In this document: piece by piece, positions 51,169 through 59,586 of the stretch
Layout of the letters: each line of letters opens with the position of its first letter
How positions within the stretch are numbered: position 1 is the first letter of the stretch
Notes under the pieces: generated by a model
Database searches by the model: none
What the model was told of the DNA's origin: nothing
What the model saw: the letters and a program-made list of their open reading frames with translations, nothing else
NCBI RefSeq assembly: GCF_019236475.1
Contig: NZ_JAFAIX010000002.1
Span: 124,001 to 188,000 of the forward strand
Direction: 5' to 3'
From: Chitinophaga sp.
GTDB lineage: Bacteria > Bacteroidota > Bacteroidia > Chitinophagales > Chitinophagaceae
Length of the DNA stretch: 64,000 nt
Made by a program: the position numbers and the translations under genes

Positions 51169-52014
51169 ATGAAAACTGCTAGATCAATTGCCGTAGCTGC
51201 GAGCTGCGCATTTTTGCTGTATGCAAGTGCTTCCGTAGCACAAGTAAAAGTACCTGCTCCAAGTCCGGCGCAAACCGTTAAACAGGAATTTGCGCTGTCT
51301 AATGTTGAACTGAGCTACTCCCGTCCAAACACCAAAGGTCGTGTGATTATGGGTGATCTCGTACCTTATAACAAAGTATGGAGAACTGGCGCCAATAACG
51401 CTACCACCATCACTTTTGGTGAAGATGTGAAATTTGGCGGTACTGCTGTAAAAGCCGGCAAATACGGCTTACTAACCATCCCTGGCCAACAAAAATGGAC
51501 AGTGATTCTCACCAGCAGCCTGGATGTTACCAAACCAGCCGATTACAAACAGGAAAATGATGTAGCCCGTGTAACGGTGACGCCTGTACGTACACAATTC
51601 GCACAGGAAAGTTTCACCATCGGTTTTGAAAATGTACAATACAATTCAATGGTACTGGCCCTTAGCTGGGATAAAGTAAAAGTACCAGTTGTCATTACTG
51701 CGGATATCGATGGTACCATCGAAGCACAGATCAATGCTGCTATGCAGACCGATAAAAAACCTTACTTCCAGGCAGCTATGTTCTATGCTGATCAGCATAA
51801 AGACCTGACCAAAGCCGTGTCTTACATCGACAAAGCTGCAGAAGCACAACCAGATGCCTTCTGGGTAATGTACCAGAAAGCTAGAATCCATTCCCTGGCG
51901 AAAGACAATGTCACAGCTAAAGCTGCGGCACTGAAATCACTGGAGCTGGCTAAAGCGGCTAAAAGCGATGATTATGTAGCGCTGAATACCAAGCTGCTGG
52001 CTACTTTGAAATAA
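51169..52014 (+). CDS. DUF2911 secreted protein
   Basis: The 281-residue protein has a signal peptide ending in ASASVAQ (near residue 24) and a DUF2911 domain in about 35-185 with VELSYSRPNTKGRVIMGDLV, KVWRTGANNATTITFGEDV and GKYGLLTIPGQQKWTVILT. The end is a helical, TPR-like tail (AVSYIDKAAEAQPDAFWVMY). DUF2911 has no established activity. It begins 40 bases after the response regulator on the same strand and could be a co-transcribed output, or an unrelated gene. Confidence 0.88.
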   Translation: MKTARSIAVAASCAFLLYASASVAQVKVPAPSPAQTVKQEFALSNVELSYSRPNTKGRVIMGDLVPYNKVWRTGANNATTITFGEDVKFGGTAVKAGKYGLLTIPGQQKWTVILTSSLDVTKPADYKQENDVARVTVTPVRTQFAQESFTIGFENVQYNSMVLALSWDKVKVPVVITADIDGTIEAQINAAMQTDKKPYFQAAMFYADQHKDLTKAVSYIDKAAEAQPDAFWVMYQKARIHSLAKDNVTAKAAALKSLELAKAAKSDDYVALNTKLLATLK

Positions 52015-52050
52015 TCAAACATGCTTTATAATACAGCATGAGGCTGTATC

Positions 52051-52096
52051 AAAAAAAGAGGAGAGGAAGTGACATCACTTCCTCTCCTCTTTTTTT
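52051..52096. terminator. 22-bp perfect palindrome, bidirectional terminator
   Basis: Seven A residues and GAGGAGAGGAAGTGA on the left pair perfectly with the right side ending in seven T residues. It can end both the DUF2911 and the symporter transcripts. It is the first part of the paired-hairpin unit also seen at 516-593. Confidence 0.88.
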
Positions 52097-52102
52097 CGTC
52101 TC

Positions 52103-52121
52103 CCCTGCCCTGTGGGCAGGG
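52103..52121. repeat. GC-rich palindrome, copy 2 of the paired-hairpin unit
   Basis: CCCTGCCC, loop TGT, GGGCAGGG, then CGACAGGCA. It follows the A/T-flanked hairpin by the same TTTTCGTC link as the copy at 565-593. Confidence 0.75.
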
Positions 52122-52155
52122 CGACAGGCAAATTGATTTCGTATAACTTGGTGAA

Positions 52156-53850
52156 TTATTTAGAGAGACGCCGGTCCACGAAAGGCTGTAAGATCAGCGC
52201 AAAACCGATCACGAGCAAACAGCCGATGGCGTTCAGCCAGAGCCAAGATACCTTGTCCAGCCAGAACATAATGAGTACAATGATCTCCGCTCCGATAGCG
52301 GCACAAAATGTAGCCGTTCCGCCGATACGCTTCAAGTAAAAAGCAACCAGGAATATCCCTAGTGTAACGCCATAGAACCAGCTACCCAGCACATTTACTA
52401 CCTCAATCAAACTACCCAAACTACTTGCAAATTGCGCTACTGCAATGCAGAATATCCCCCAGATGAGCGTCCATATGCGGGACATCCGCATATATTTTTC
52501 TGGCGTCTCTTCTTTTTTGTACAATCGTTTATATACATCTACCACGGTGGTGGAAGCGAGGGAATTCAATGCTGCGGCGATACTCCCCCATGCGGCCAAA
52601 AATATAATGGCAATCAAGAGTCCTACCAGCCCTTTAGGTAAATTGTGCACTACAAAGTGTAGAAAAATGTAGTTAGTGTCACTCGCGTCTCCCGTAGGGT
52701 CAGCATTTTTTATCAACATCACGGCCTCCGACCTCACTTGCTGTGCTTTATCCTCTGTGGCTTGTAACGCGTTTTTCGCTGTAGCAATGGCGGTTTCTTC
52801 TTTTTTCTCCATTGCCGCCGCCAGCGTCTTTACTTGCCGTTGTTTTGCTGTACTTAAGGTGTTGTATTGATTTTCCAACTCACGCAACGCCGGTCCATGT
52901 GAGGTAGCGTATACCCGTTGCAGTTGGGCTTCATTAAAAAATAATGGCGCGCGGAAATAGAGATAAAATACAAATACCAGGGCACCTATGAGCAGGATCA
53001 GGAATTGCATCGGCACTTTTACCAATCCATTCATCAACAGACCTAAACGACTTTCCCGTACTGATTTTGCGCTGAGATAACGCCCTACTTGCGACTGGTC
53101 CGTACCAAAGTAAGATAAGGCCAGGAAGAACCCTCCTATCAAACCACTCCAGATATTGTATTTATCATTCCAGTCAAATTTGGTAACAATGACATTCAGC
53201 TTATTCATTTTGCCGGATACCTGCAAGGCTTCTTTGAATCCTATATCCGCAGGTAGCAAATGCACCACCATCCATCCCGCGAGGAACATGCCGGAGAAAA
53301 TGACTACTAGTTGTAATGTTTGGGTATAAGATACCGCACGGGTTCCACCCGCCACTGTGTAGATAATCAACAATCCTCCCATAATCAGGTTCGTCCAGTA
53401 AAGGTTCCAGCCTAATAAAGAAGATAAAATAATACTGGGCGCACAGATACTGATACCGGTTGAAAGCCCGCGCTGAATAAGGAAAATCGCGGCCGTTAAT
53501 GTACGCGTTTTTAAATCGAAGCGTTGTTCCAAAAACTCATAGGCGGTATAAACTTTCAGTTTATGGAATATCGGAACGAAGGTGATGCATAGTACCACCA
53601 TCGCCAGCGGCAAACCAAAATAATATTGCACAAAGCGCATTCCGTCTGTATAAGCCTGGCCTGGCGCGGAAATAAACGTGATGGCACTCGCCTGTGTACC
53701 GATGATCGACAGTAAAACAATATACCAGGGCATAGATTGATTGCCCAGGAAATAACTCTCCATATTCTGTTTTCCCCTGCTCTTCCATACCCCATACAGA
53801 ACAATGAAAGAGAGAGTAGCAACAAGTACAATCCAGTCTAACGAACTCAT
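52156..53850 (-). CDS. Sodium:solute symporter (SSS family)
   Basis: The 564-residue inner-membrane symporter has about 13-14 helices. Family blocks include YFLGNQSMPWYIVLLSIIGT, QASAITFISAPGQAY, GGTRAVSYTQTLQL and the sodium-site region SIAAALNSLASTTVVDVYKR. Between helices in about residues 305-375 there is a large charged, probably coiled insertion (LRELENQYNTLSTAKQRQVK and AMEKKEETAIATAKNALQ) not found in PutP or SglT. The substrate is unknown; sugars, sialic acid or amino-sugar derivatives are family options. Its ATG overlaps the stop of the 43-residue protein gene in ATGA, and it is the last gene of the PIG-L operon. Confidence 0.9.
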   Translation of the reverse strand: MSSLDWIVLVATLSFIVLYGVWKSRGKQNMESYFLGNQSMPWYIVLLSIIGTQASAITFISAPGQAYTDGMRFVQYYFGLPLAMVVLCITFVPIFHKLKVYTAYEFLEQRFDLKTRTLTAAIFLIQRGLSTGISICAPSIILSSLLGWNLYWTNLIMGGLLIIYTVAGGTRAVSYTQTLQLVVIFSGMFLAGWMVVHLLPADIGFKEALQVSGKMNKLNVIVTKFDWNDKYNIWSGLIGGFFLALSYFGTDQSQVGRYLSAKSVRESRLGLLMNGLVKVPMQFLILLIGALVFVFYLYFRAPLFFNEAQLQRVYATSHGPALRELENQYNTLSTAKQRQVKTLAAAMEKKEETAIATAKNALQATEDKAQQVRSEAVMLIKNADPTGDASDTNYIFLHFVVHNLPKGLVGLLIAIIFLAAWGSIAAALNSLASTTVVDVYKRLYKKEETPEKYMRMSRIWTLIWGIFCIAVAQFASSLGSLIEVVNVLGSWFYGVTLGIFLVAFYLKRIGGTATFCAAIGAEIIVLIMFWLDKVSWLWLNAIGCLLVIGFALILQPFVDRRLSK

Positions 53851-53978
53851 GAAAATGCTTTGGTGAATAAATAGAAGAGAACGATAAGCAATACCAGCCA
53901 GGCCACTACCAGTACATACCAGTAGTTCCAGGTTGGAAATAATGGAGGCTTCTCTTCATGCAGCGGTTTATCTGACAT
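53847..53978 (-). CDS. 43-residue membrane protein coupled to the symporter
   Basis: A complete short gene, ATG at 53978 to TGA at 53847-53849. The product has a soluble start (MSDKPLHEEKPPLFPTWNYW) and a single strong membrane helix (YVLVVAWLVLLIVLFYLF). Its stop overlaps the symporter ATG, so translation is coupled. Very small proteins next to SSS transporters can be accessory subunits. Size, topology and coupling support that idea, but it is inference. It is preceded by the 58-residue gene, 56 bases upstream. Confidence 0.75.
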   Translation of the reverse strand: MSDKPLHEEKPPLFPTWNYWYVLVVAWLVLLIVLFYLFTKAFS

Positions 53979-54034
53979 GGAAAGCGGAATTACAGGTTCA
54001 ATAAAATCTGACGCCACATGCGTCTTATATACTT

Positions 54035-54211
54035 TTAGTCATGGTGACTTTTAGCCCACATGCTGCCGGTGAGCAGGCCGAGGCCAATACCGATCAGCAA
54101 GCCAATGTGAATCCGTTTTATTTCAAAACCAATTACCAGTCCTAAAAGAATACACAGCACCGCCGCAATGCGCAGGCGGGGCCGGTTATTCTTTACATTT
54201 TTATCGCTCAT
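54035..54211 (-). CDS. 58-residue membrane protein of the PIG-L operon
   Basis: The ATG at 54211 is six bases after the PIG-L stop; the TAA is at 54035-54037. The product has a basic start (MSDKNVKNNRPRLR), two close hydrophobic segments (IAAVLCILLGLVIGF and IGLLIGIGLGLLTGSMW) with many glycines, and a His-rich end (KSHHD). No family is recognised. Its place between the deacetylase and the symporter suggests an accessory membrane factor in the same pathway. Confidence 0.7.
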   Translation of the reverse strand: MSDKNVKNNRPRLRIAAVLCILLGLVIGFEIKRIHIGLLIGIGLGLLTGSMWAKSHHD

Positions 54212-54217
54212 TAACTG

Positions 54218-56704
54218 CTATTTCTTTTTTGCGGAAATCAGGTTGACAAATATGCGATAAGCCCCTGGTACACCAGCAGGCAACTGCCTGAAGAATGACA
54301 AGGAAGTGTACACGTATCTGCCTTTACCATAATTCGTCACCAGTGTAGAGCCATCCAAAGGAGATTCTCCTTTGTCGCTCATGGCAAATAATTTATCATA
54401 TGCCTTATCAGCCGATCCGGTGAAATACAATCCCAGTTCCTGTACCCATCCACTGAAATCAGCGTTATTGATATCATTTGGATAATGCAGCACAGGGTCT
54501 GCAGGGTGGAGAATGGTCACTTGGGCTTTTTCATCCGTAACTCTGTCGCGCGACAGTGAGAATGGATAAGGGCCAAGGTTGGTCATCACCAGCGGCGAAT
54601 TTACGTTATACTGTACAAGATAAGTACCTCCATTTTTCACATATTCCATCAGTCGATTCTGCCAGAACTTCATTCTTGGATTGGTATTGTAAGCCCTCAC
54701 ACCAGCAATGATCGCATCATATTGGGCAAGGTTTCCGTTCATGATATCTTTTTCGGAGAGTTCTGTCACCTTGTACCCTACTTGGCGTAAGGAAGCCGCC
54801 ACGAAATCGCCGGCGCCAGGGATATATCCCAGGTTATTGCCGTTATGTTTCAGGTCTACCGTCACCAGTCGCGCCTGTGCAGGAGGGAACAGTGTAATAA
54901 CAGGAATATGGTCATAGCTGATACGTTGCAGTCCATCCGTATATACTTTCCCGTTATTAGTCATCGCCACAGAGAAAGTATCCACCTTGTTGGAATTTCC
55001 TGCCTGTGTGGGTTTTATCGTAAAATGAAATTCCTGTTCATCCCCTTGCTGATTGAAAGCGTAGGATTGCGTAGCTGGTGTCGCCACAAATCCGGCAGGT
55101 AATTTCAGGGAGATATCACCTTTCACACCTTCCGCCATCGCTTGCATTTTCACGGTTGCTTCCTGTGATTGGGCTCCTGTGAAAATAAATACTTGGTTAG
55201 TGAGATTGCCCGTCACCGGAGGGGCGATCACTAATGGCTCATAGAGCTCACCTTTCACAGGATCAGTGTATTTATATTGCAATGGGCGATGTAAGGTAAG
55301 TTCCTGGCCGTCGATGTTAAGGCGAATAGTGGCCTGGAGGGCAGGAATATTTTCCGGATTGCCTACCAGCAGCGGGTCTTGGATGGTATATGTACCCAGA
55401 GGATGGGGAGCATTCAACCAATAGGGCTGTGAAAAGGGCGTATTTTCCGGAACTGTAAACGTTTGTGGGAACGTATTTAGTTTATTATTTATAAGATCTT
55501 GTGCTGCCACTGCATTAGGAACGCCTGGGAAATCGGCCCCCAGTAGTTTAACCGGTACATTTCCCCTGTTAATTACCTGTAAGGTAGATTGTACTTTATA
55601 TCCAGGAACGACAGTAGCATTCGCACTATAAGCTTCTGCCCAAAGGCCAGCACAGGCCAGGATCAGTTGTTCTGTTTCTTTCAATTTCTGGGATTTCCAA
55701 TAACCGTCAGGAAGTCCTTGGATAGCCTTGCGAATAGCCAGTAATGCAGGTACAGAAGCAGCGGGATTGTCCATGTTATAGGCAGCAATGGCTTTGTCCA
55801 CCATATCTCCAATAGCTTTACCACCGTTGATGCGGGCCCAGGACTGGTCTACCCCATCGAGGAGTTCTTTAGAAGGGCTAGTACCTTTAATGGTCTGGAA
55901 ATACTCCAGTGAACTACCGCGGGTAGCAGCTACGCCGAAACCCTGGCTTTTGTGCTGGGATCGGCTTTCTGCGGCAATTTCCCCGAAGCCCTTGCCTAGG
56001 AGGGGATTGTATACCCCTACATCCATTTTAAACTGATCTTCCGAGGTAGTATTAATTCCGCTGAAGGTGTATGTATTCCAGAGGAGGCGTTTTGCCTGCC
56101 AGGGTTTTACATATTTCAGTTGTTCAGGTGCATAGTTAGGATCTGCTGCTAGGTCGAAGGCTTTAGCCGCAATAATGGCAGAGGCCGTATGATGGCCGTG
56201 ACCAGCGCGACTATCCGCTGGGAAGCGGCAGATAATTACATCAGGTTGGAATTTACGGATGATCCATACCGCATCGCGGGTGATTTTATCGGTATCCCAG
56301 ATGGAAAAGGTTTCTTCCGGATTTTTGGAGAAGCCGAAGTCCTGCGCCCTGGTAAAGAACTGTTCAGCGCCGTCAATTCGTCTGGCAGCGAGAAGTTCTT
56401 GGGTACGGATGAGGCCTAATAGTTCCCCTTGTTCGTTTCCGACGAGGTTTTGACCGCCATCTCCGCGTGTAAGCGAGAGATAGCCCGTACGATATAATTT
56501 TTCTTTGGCGAGATAGCCCAGTAATCGGGTATTTTCATCATCCGGATGGGCAGCGAAATAGAGAACACTTCCGAGGGTATCCAACTTTTTCAACTGCAGC
56601 CTGATATCGGCGGCATTCCAAACGGGTGTAGGCTGACTGTTGGCCGAACCGGCTACCAGCAGCAATAGTAACAAAGCCAGTGCGGTATAGATTCTTTGAA
56701 TCAT
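54218..56704 (-). CDS. Secreted PIG-L (LmbE-type) deacetylase with C-terminal ThuA-like domain
   Basis: The 828-residue protein has a signal peptide (about 1-23) and a PIG-L domain with the zinc motif AHPDDE at 51-56 and a later AGHGHHTASAI. These enzymes remove N-acetyl groups from GlcNAc-containing compounds, in this case in the periplasm. A central region of about 370-600 has NEW3-like beta structure. The last 200 residues (GNNLGYIPGAGDFVAASLRQ, YDAIIAGVRAYNTNP) look like a ThuA or glutamine-amidotransferase-like fold. The operon continues with two small membrane proteins and a symporter, so uptake of a deacetylated amino-sugar product is a fair guess. Confidence 0.88.
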   Translation of the reverse strand: MIQRIYTALALLLLLLVAGSANSQPTPVWNAADIRLQLKKLDTLGSVLYFAAHPDDENTRLLGYLAKEKLYRTGYLSLTRGDGGQNLVGNEQGELLGLIRTQELLAARRIDGAEQFFTRAQDFGFSKNPEETFSIWDTDKITRDAVWIIRKFQPDVIICRFPADSRAGHGHHTASAIIAAKAFDLAADPNYAPEQLKYVKPWQAKRLLWNTYTFSGINTTSEDQFKMDVGVYNPLLGKGFGEIAAESRSQHKSQGFGVAATRGSSLEYFQTIKGTSPSKELLDGVDQSWARINGGKAIGDMVDKAIAAYNMDNPAASVPALLAIRKAIQGLPDGYWKSQKLKETEQLILACAGLWAEAYSANATVVPGYKVQSTLQVINRGNVPVKLLGADFPGVPNAVAAQDLINNKLNTFPQTFTVPENTPFSQPYWLNAPHPLGTYTIQDPLLVGNPENIPALQATIRLNIDGQELTLHRPLQYKYTDPVKGELYEPLVIAPPVTGNLTNQVFIFTGAQSQEATVKMQAMAEGVKGDISLKLPAGFVATPATQSYAFNQQGDEQEFHFTIKPTQAGNSNKVDTFSVAMTNNGKVYTDGLQRISYDHIPVITLFPPAQARLVTVDLKHNGNNLGYIPGAGDFVAASLRQVGYKVTELSEKDIMNGNLAQYDAIIAGVRAYNTNPRMKFWQNRLMEYVKNGGTYLVQYNVNSPLVMTNLGPYPFSLSRDRVTDEKAQVTILHPADPVLHYPNDINNADFSGWVQELGLYFTGSADKAYDKLFAMSDKGESPLDGSTLVTNYGKGRYVYTSLSFFRQLPAGVPGAYRIFVNLISAKKK

Positions 56705-56730
56705 GTATGGTTGCGAGATTTACGGATAGT

Positions 56731-56760
56731 CAAAAATAGTAATTAATCCAGGCCGTCCAA
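56731..56760 (-). promoter_or_regulatory. Promoter of the PIG-L operon (-33 TTG and -7 box)
   Basis: On the minus strand TTGG (56760-56757) is followed after 18 bases by TATTTTTG (56738-56731). This is the best two-part match to the Bacteroidota consensus in the window. It lies 27 bases before the PIG-L ATG. Confidence 0.6.
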
Positions 56761-56795
56761 GTGAATTGGGTTGAGCGGCTGTAGGATTGGAAGAA

Positions 56796-57125
56796 CTACT
56801 TTTTGAACATAAAATAGGCGGCGCCTATCAGCAATGCGAAAGAGAGCATATAGTTCCATCTCAGCGGTTCTTTCAGAAAAAAGATAGCAAAAAGGCCGAA
56901 TATTGTCAGGGAGACTACCTCCTGGATGGTTTTGAGCTGGAAGCCGTTAAATCCTTCCTGGACGCCATAGCGGTTGGCTGGCACCATAAAGCAGTATTCA
57001 AAGAAGGCGATTCCCCAACTGATGAGGATGATTTTCCAAAGGGCTGTGTCTGTTTGTTTCAAGTGGCCATACCAGGCATAAGTCATAAAACTGTTGGACA
57101 GTAGGAGGAGCAGTATCGTGCGCAT
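56796..57125 (-). CDS. DMT-family small membrane protein (DUF486)
   Basis: The ATG at 57125 (MRTILLLLLSNSFMTYAWYG) gives 109 residues with four membrane helices, the full size of the DUF486 family. The motif ISWGIAFFEYCFMVPANRYG is diagnostic, followed by FQLKTIQEVVSLTIFGLFA. It is distantly related to EmrE-type transporters; substrate unknown. A TATCTTTG box ends 18 bases upstream, so it is likely a single-gene unit. Confidence 0.9.
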   Translation of the reverse strand: MRTILLLLLSNSFMTYAWYGHLKQTDTALWKIILISWGIAFFEYCFMVPANRYGVQEGFNGFQLKTIQEVVSLTIFGLFAIFFLKEPLRWNYMLSFALLIGAAYFMFKK

Positions 57126-57143
57126 GTGTGATTTTTTCGGATG

Positions 57144-57151
57144 CAAAGATA
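57144..57151 (-). promoter_or_regulatory. Bacteroidota -7 box of the DUF486 gene
   Basis: The minus strand reads TATCTTTG, an exact TAnnTTTG. It ends 18 bases before the ATG at 57125 and supports that start over the one seven codons upstream. Confidence 0.6.
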
Positions 57152-57270
57152 CTGACTAAATGAAGGCAAAAAAAAGAGGCCGAATCAAGAATGATGTAGC
57201 CTCGTGTGGATCAAACCAATAGGGTTCTCATCTAGGATGAGTGTGTTGTTGGTTGCTAGTATTCTTTTTA

Positions 57271-57747
57271 TTATTGTTCTAATTTAATTTCGCCAACATC
57301 AGTAGCTTTTCCGTCTTCCACTTTTACATCCTTGATGGTAGCGCTTTTGTATGGTGCTTTTCCTACTACAACAATTGTATAGGAACCTGCTTTTGCACCT
57401 TGAATAGTGAAGGTACCTTGGGATACCGCAGCTTTCAGTTTACCTTCCGCACTTACCGCTTCTACTTCAGTAGCTCCGTCTGCAGGTGTGATTTTACCGG
57501 TAATTGATCCAGCTTCCACTGCGCGAAGAGATTCAGTACCTTTGAGACTGTCCAGACCTTTCAGGGAATCGAGACTAACGGCTACGTGTGTACGCATTGC
57601 AGCAGAATCGATGCCTGCCAATGAATCAGCTGAGTAAACAGCAATACTATCAGCTCCCTTTACCGGTGTTGCAGCTGTCCCTTTGAAAGCAGACATTCCG
57701 AAAATCATTGCGGTTAATGCGAACATTCCTGTCATTGTTTTTTTCAT
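57271..57747 (-). CDS. Small secreted protein with carboxypeptidase-regulatory-like domain
   Basis: The ATG at 57747 is preferred to a TTG three codons earlier. The 158-residue product has a signal peptide (MKKTMTGMFALTAMIFGMSA), a low-complexity linker of Ser, Leu, Asp and Lys with repeated DSLKGLDSLKG, and one beta-sandwich domain (about 80-158) with GSITGKITPADGATEVEAVS, TFTIQGAKAGSYTIVVVGK and the final KDVKVEDGKATDVGEI. It resembles the extra domains on Bacteroidota outer-membrane proteins but stands alone. Function unknown. Confidence 0.78.
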   Translation of the reverse strand: MKKTMTGMFALTAMIFGMSAFKGTAATPVKGADSIAVYSADSLAGIDSAAMRTHVAVSLDSLKGLDSLKGTESLRAVEAGSITGKITPADGATEVEAVSAEGKLKAAVSQGTFTIQGAKAGSYTIVVVGKAPYKSATIKDVKVEDGKATDVGEIKLEQ

Positions 57748-57919
57748 GGCATTCAATTTTGATATGGTTAAAAATTATGATGACCTGATCACGGCGCTTA
57801 TATGTGCATGGTTTTTGTAACATTGCCAATCTGTTGGCGGCCGTATAGTAACAATACATCCGAAACATCACTTACCATTAGTGAAGAAAATGTTAAAGTG
57901 AAAAAAAGTTTTAATCGTC

Positions 57920-57927
57920 TATCTTCG
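57920..57927 (+). promoter_or_regulatory. Possible -7 box of the sigma-FecR-receptor row
   Basis: TATCTTCG, one base from TAnnTTTG, lies 34 bases before the sigma factor ATG. It could be the housekeeping promoter of this set. Confidence 0.35.
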
Positions 57928-57953
57928 CACCGGCGGAAACAAATGATCAGCCC

Positions 57954-58496
57954 ATGTTGCAACTGAGTAATGAAGAAATAGTTAAAGGCATCCGGACAAG
58001 AAACAAAGCTGTATTTGAAGCTGTATTCAAACAGTTCGCTCCTTCCATGTATAATATTGCGGTGCGATATGTAAAGGATGAGGATAGCGCGAACGATATG
58101 GTGCAGGATGTATTCCTCAATTTGTGGAAGAATGCAGAAAACCTGGATGAAAGAGCACCTATTCAGCACTATCTGGCTCGGGCTACTGTGAACACTTGCC
58201 TGAATAGTATTAAAAAGGACCAGCGGCAGGAAGCATATACAAAAGAACAGCTCCATGTAGCCTCTCCCTCTGAAACCTCCCATCAGCTACTAGAACATAA
58301 AGAATTGGAAACCCAATATCGTTATGCATTGGAAAAATTACCAGACCAGTGTAGACGTGTTTTTGAAATGAGCAGGTTTAAAGGACTTTCCCCTACGGAA
58401 ATTGCAGCGCAACTGGATATATCTATTAATACGGTGTACGCTCATCTCACCACTGCTCTCAAAAAATTAAGAGTGGTATTGGTAAATAAGCAATAA
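57954..58496 (+). CDS. ECF sigma factor, FecI-like (Bacteroidota family)
   Basis: The 180-residue sigma has region 2 in about 25-90 (AVFKQFAPSMYNIAVRYVKD, then SANDMVQDVFLNLWKNAENL) and region 4 in about 115-175 (ALEKLPDQCRRVFEMSRFKG, then LSPTEIAAQLDISINTVYAH). It belongs to the large Bacteroidota class linked to FecR and TonB receptors. It is followed 74 bases later by FecR, then the SusC-type receptor. A signal at the receptor is expected to release this sigma and raise transcription of the receptor. Confidence 0.93.
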   Translation: MLQLSNEEIVKGIRTRNKAVFEAVFKQFAPSMYNIAVRYVKDEDSANDMVQDVFLNLWKNAENLDERAPIQHYLARATVNTCLNSIKKDQRQEAYTKEQLHVASPSETSHQLLEHKELETQYRYALEKLPDQCRRVFEMSRFKGLSPTEIAAQLDISINTVYAHLTTALKKLRVVLVNKQ

Positions 58497-58570
58497 CCCC
58501 TGCCCGGAAAAAATTTTTTTAATTCGACTAATGGTAACTTCCCCTCTGGTTGTATTATCAATAAGAAGCC

Positions 58571-59566
58571 ATGAATAGCAAAACCGACATAGATATTGTG
58601 ATCCGTTACTTGGAGAATCCGGAAAACGAGCAGTGCAAACGCTTGTTGAACGACTGGATTCAAGAGGAACCGGCTAATCTCGACATCTTCCTGGACATGA
58701 GAGACATGTGGCATGGCGATCCTCTTCCTGCCGCCTCTGCCTTCGATACCCAGGGACAGTGGGTACAACTCAGCGCTACGCTGGACAAGCTTCCTGCCAC
58801 CCAGCCCTCTACAGCAACAGTAGCTACTCCCATTGCAACTGCCAAAGTAAAAAAGATGCCTTACCGTTACTGGTGGGCCGCTGCAGCCGTAACTGGTATT
58901 GCAGTAGGCATGGCATTCTTGGGCCCTGGCGCTAACAAAACATATGCTACCCATCAGCAGATCGATAGCGTACGCCTGCAAGACGGCTCTATGATCTACC
59001 TGAATGCCAATACCGTGGTGAAGGTGCCTCGTAAATTCGGTGAAACCAGCCGTAAGGTGACCATCGCACAGGGAGAGGCTTTCTTTGACGTAGCACAAAG
59101 GGCATCACAACCCTTTACAGTAGAAGCATCGGATGTAAATATCCGTGTATTAGGCACCTCCTTTAATGTGAAAGCTGCAGACAAAGATGTGCAGGTTTTC
59201 GTGCAGACGGGTAAAGTGAGTGCTGCCTTCAAAAATTCCGACCAAAATGTAATACTGACGCCAGGTCTGGAGGCAAGAATGCCCCATAATGGCAATAATA
59301 TCAGTACTACGGAACATAAAAAAGCCACCAATATCCTAGCGTGGAAAACACGCTGTCTCGTATTTGATGAAAGTCCCCTCACCGATGTGGCAGTAGCCCT
59401 GGAAGACTATTACCACGTGAAAGTGAATATCAATGATCCTAAGCTTGCAGATGCAAGACTGCTGGCTACTTTCCGTAACCTGCCGCTGGATGAAGTATTG
59501 GACATCATCAGAAAAGCATTACAAATAAACATTAAACACGAAGGTAACCTGGTAGAATTTTACTAA
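58571..59566 (+). CDS. FecR-type anti-sigma factor
   Basis: The 331-residue inner-membrane protein has a cytoplasmic sigma-binding part with the DUF4880-like opening (IVIRYLENPENEQCKRLLND), a membrane helix at about 98-115 (YWWAAAAVTGIAVGMAFLG), the periplasmic FecR domain (VRLQDGSMIYLNANTVVKVP, then EAFFDVAQRASQPFTVEAS) and a C-terminal DUF4974 end (TDVAVALEDYYHVKVNINDP). The end would contact the STN domain of the receptor encoded next, 20 bases on. It is complete and of usual length. Confidence 0.94.
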   Translation: MNSKTDIDIVIRYLENPENEQCKRLLNDWIQEEPANLDIFLDMRDMWHGDPLPAASAFDTQGQWVQLSATLDKLPATQPSTATVATPIATAKVKKMPYRYWWAAAAVTGIAVGMAFLGPGANKTYATHQQIDSVRLQDGSMIYLNANTVVKVPRKFGETSRKVTIAQGEAFFDVAQRASQPFTVEASDVNIRVLGTSFNVKAADKDVQVFVQTGKVSAAFKNSDQNVILTPGLEARMPHNGNNISTTEHKKATNILAWKTRCLVFDESPLTDVAVALEDYYHVKVNINDPKLADARLLATFRNLPLDEVLDIIRKALQINIKHEGNLVEFY

Positions 59567-59586
59567 TAGCCCTGCGATTACTGCTT

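Noticed and set aside
58442..59098. 218-residue open frame antisense to fecR
   Set aside because: It covers the intergenic gap and the FecR start but has no motif, and the sigma/FecR/receptor row explains the region.
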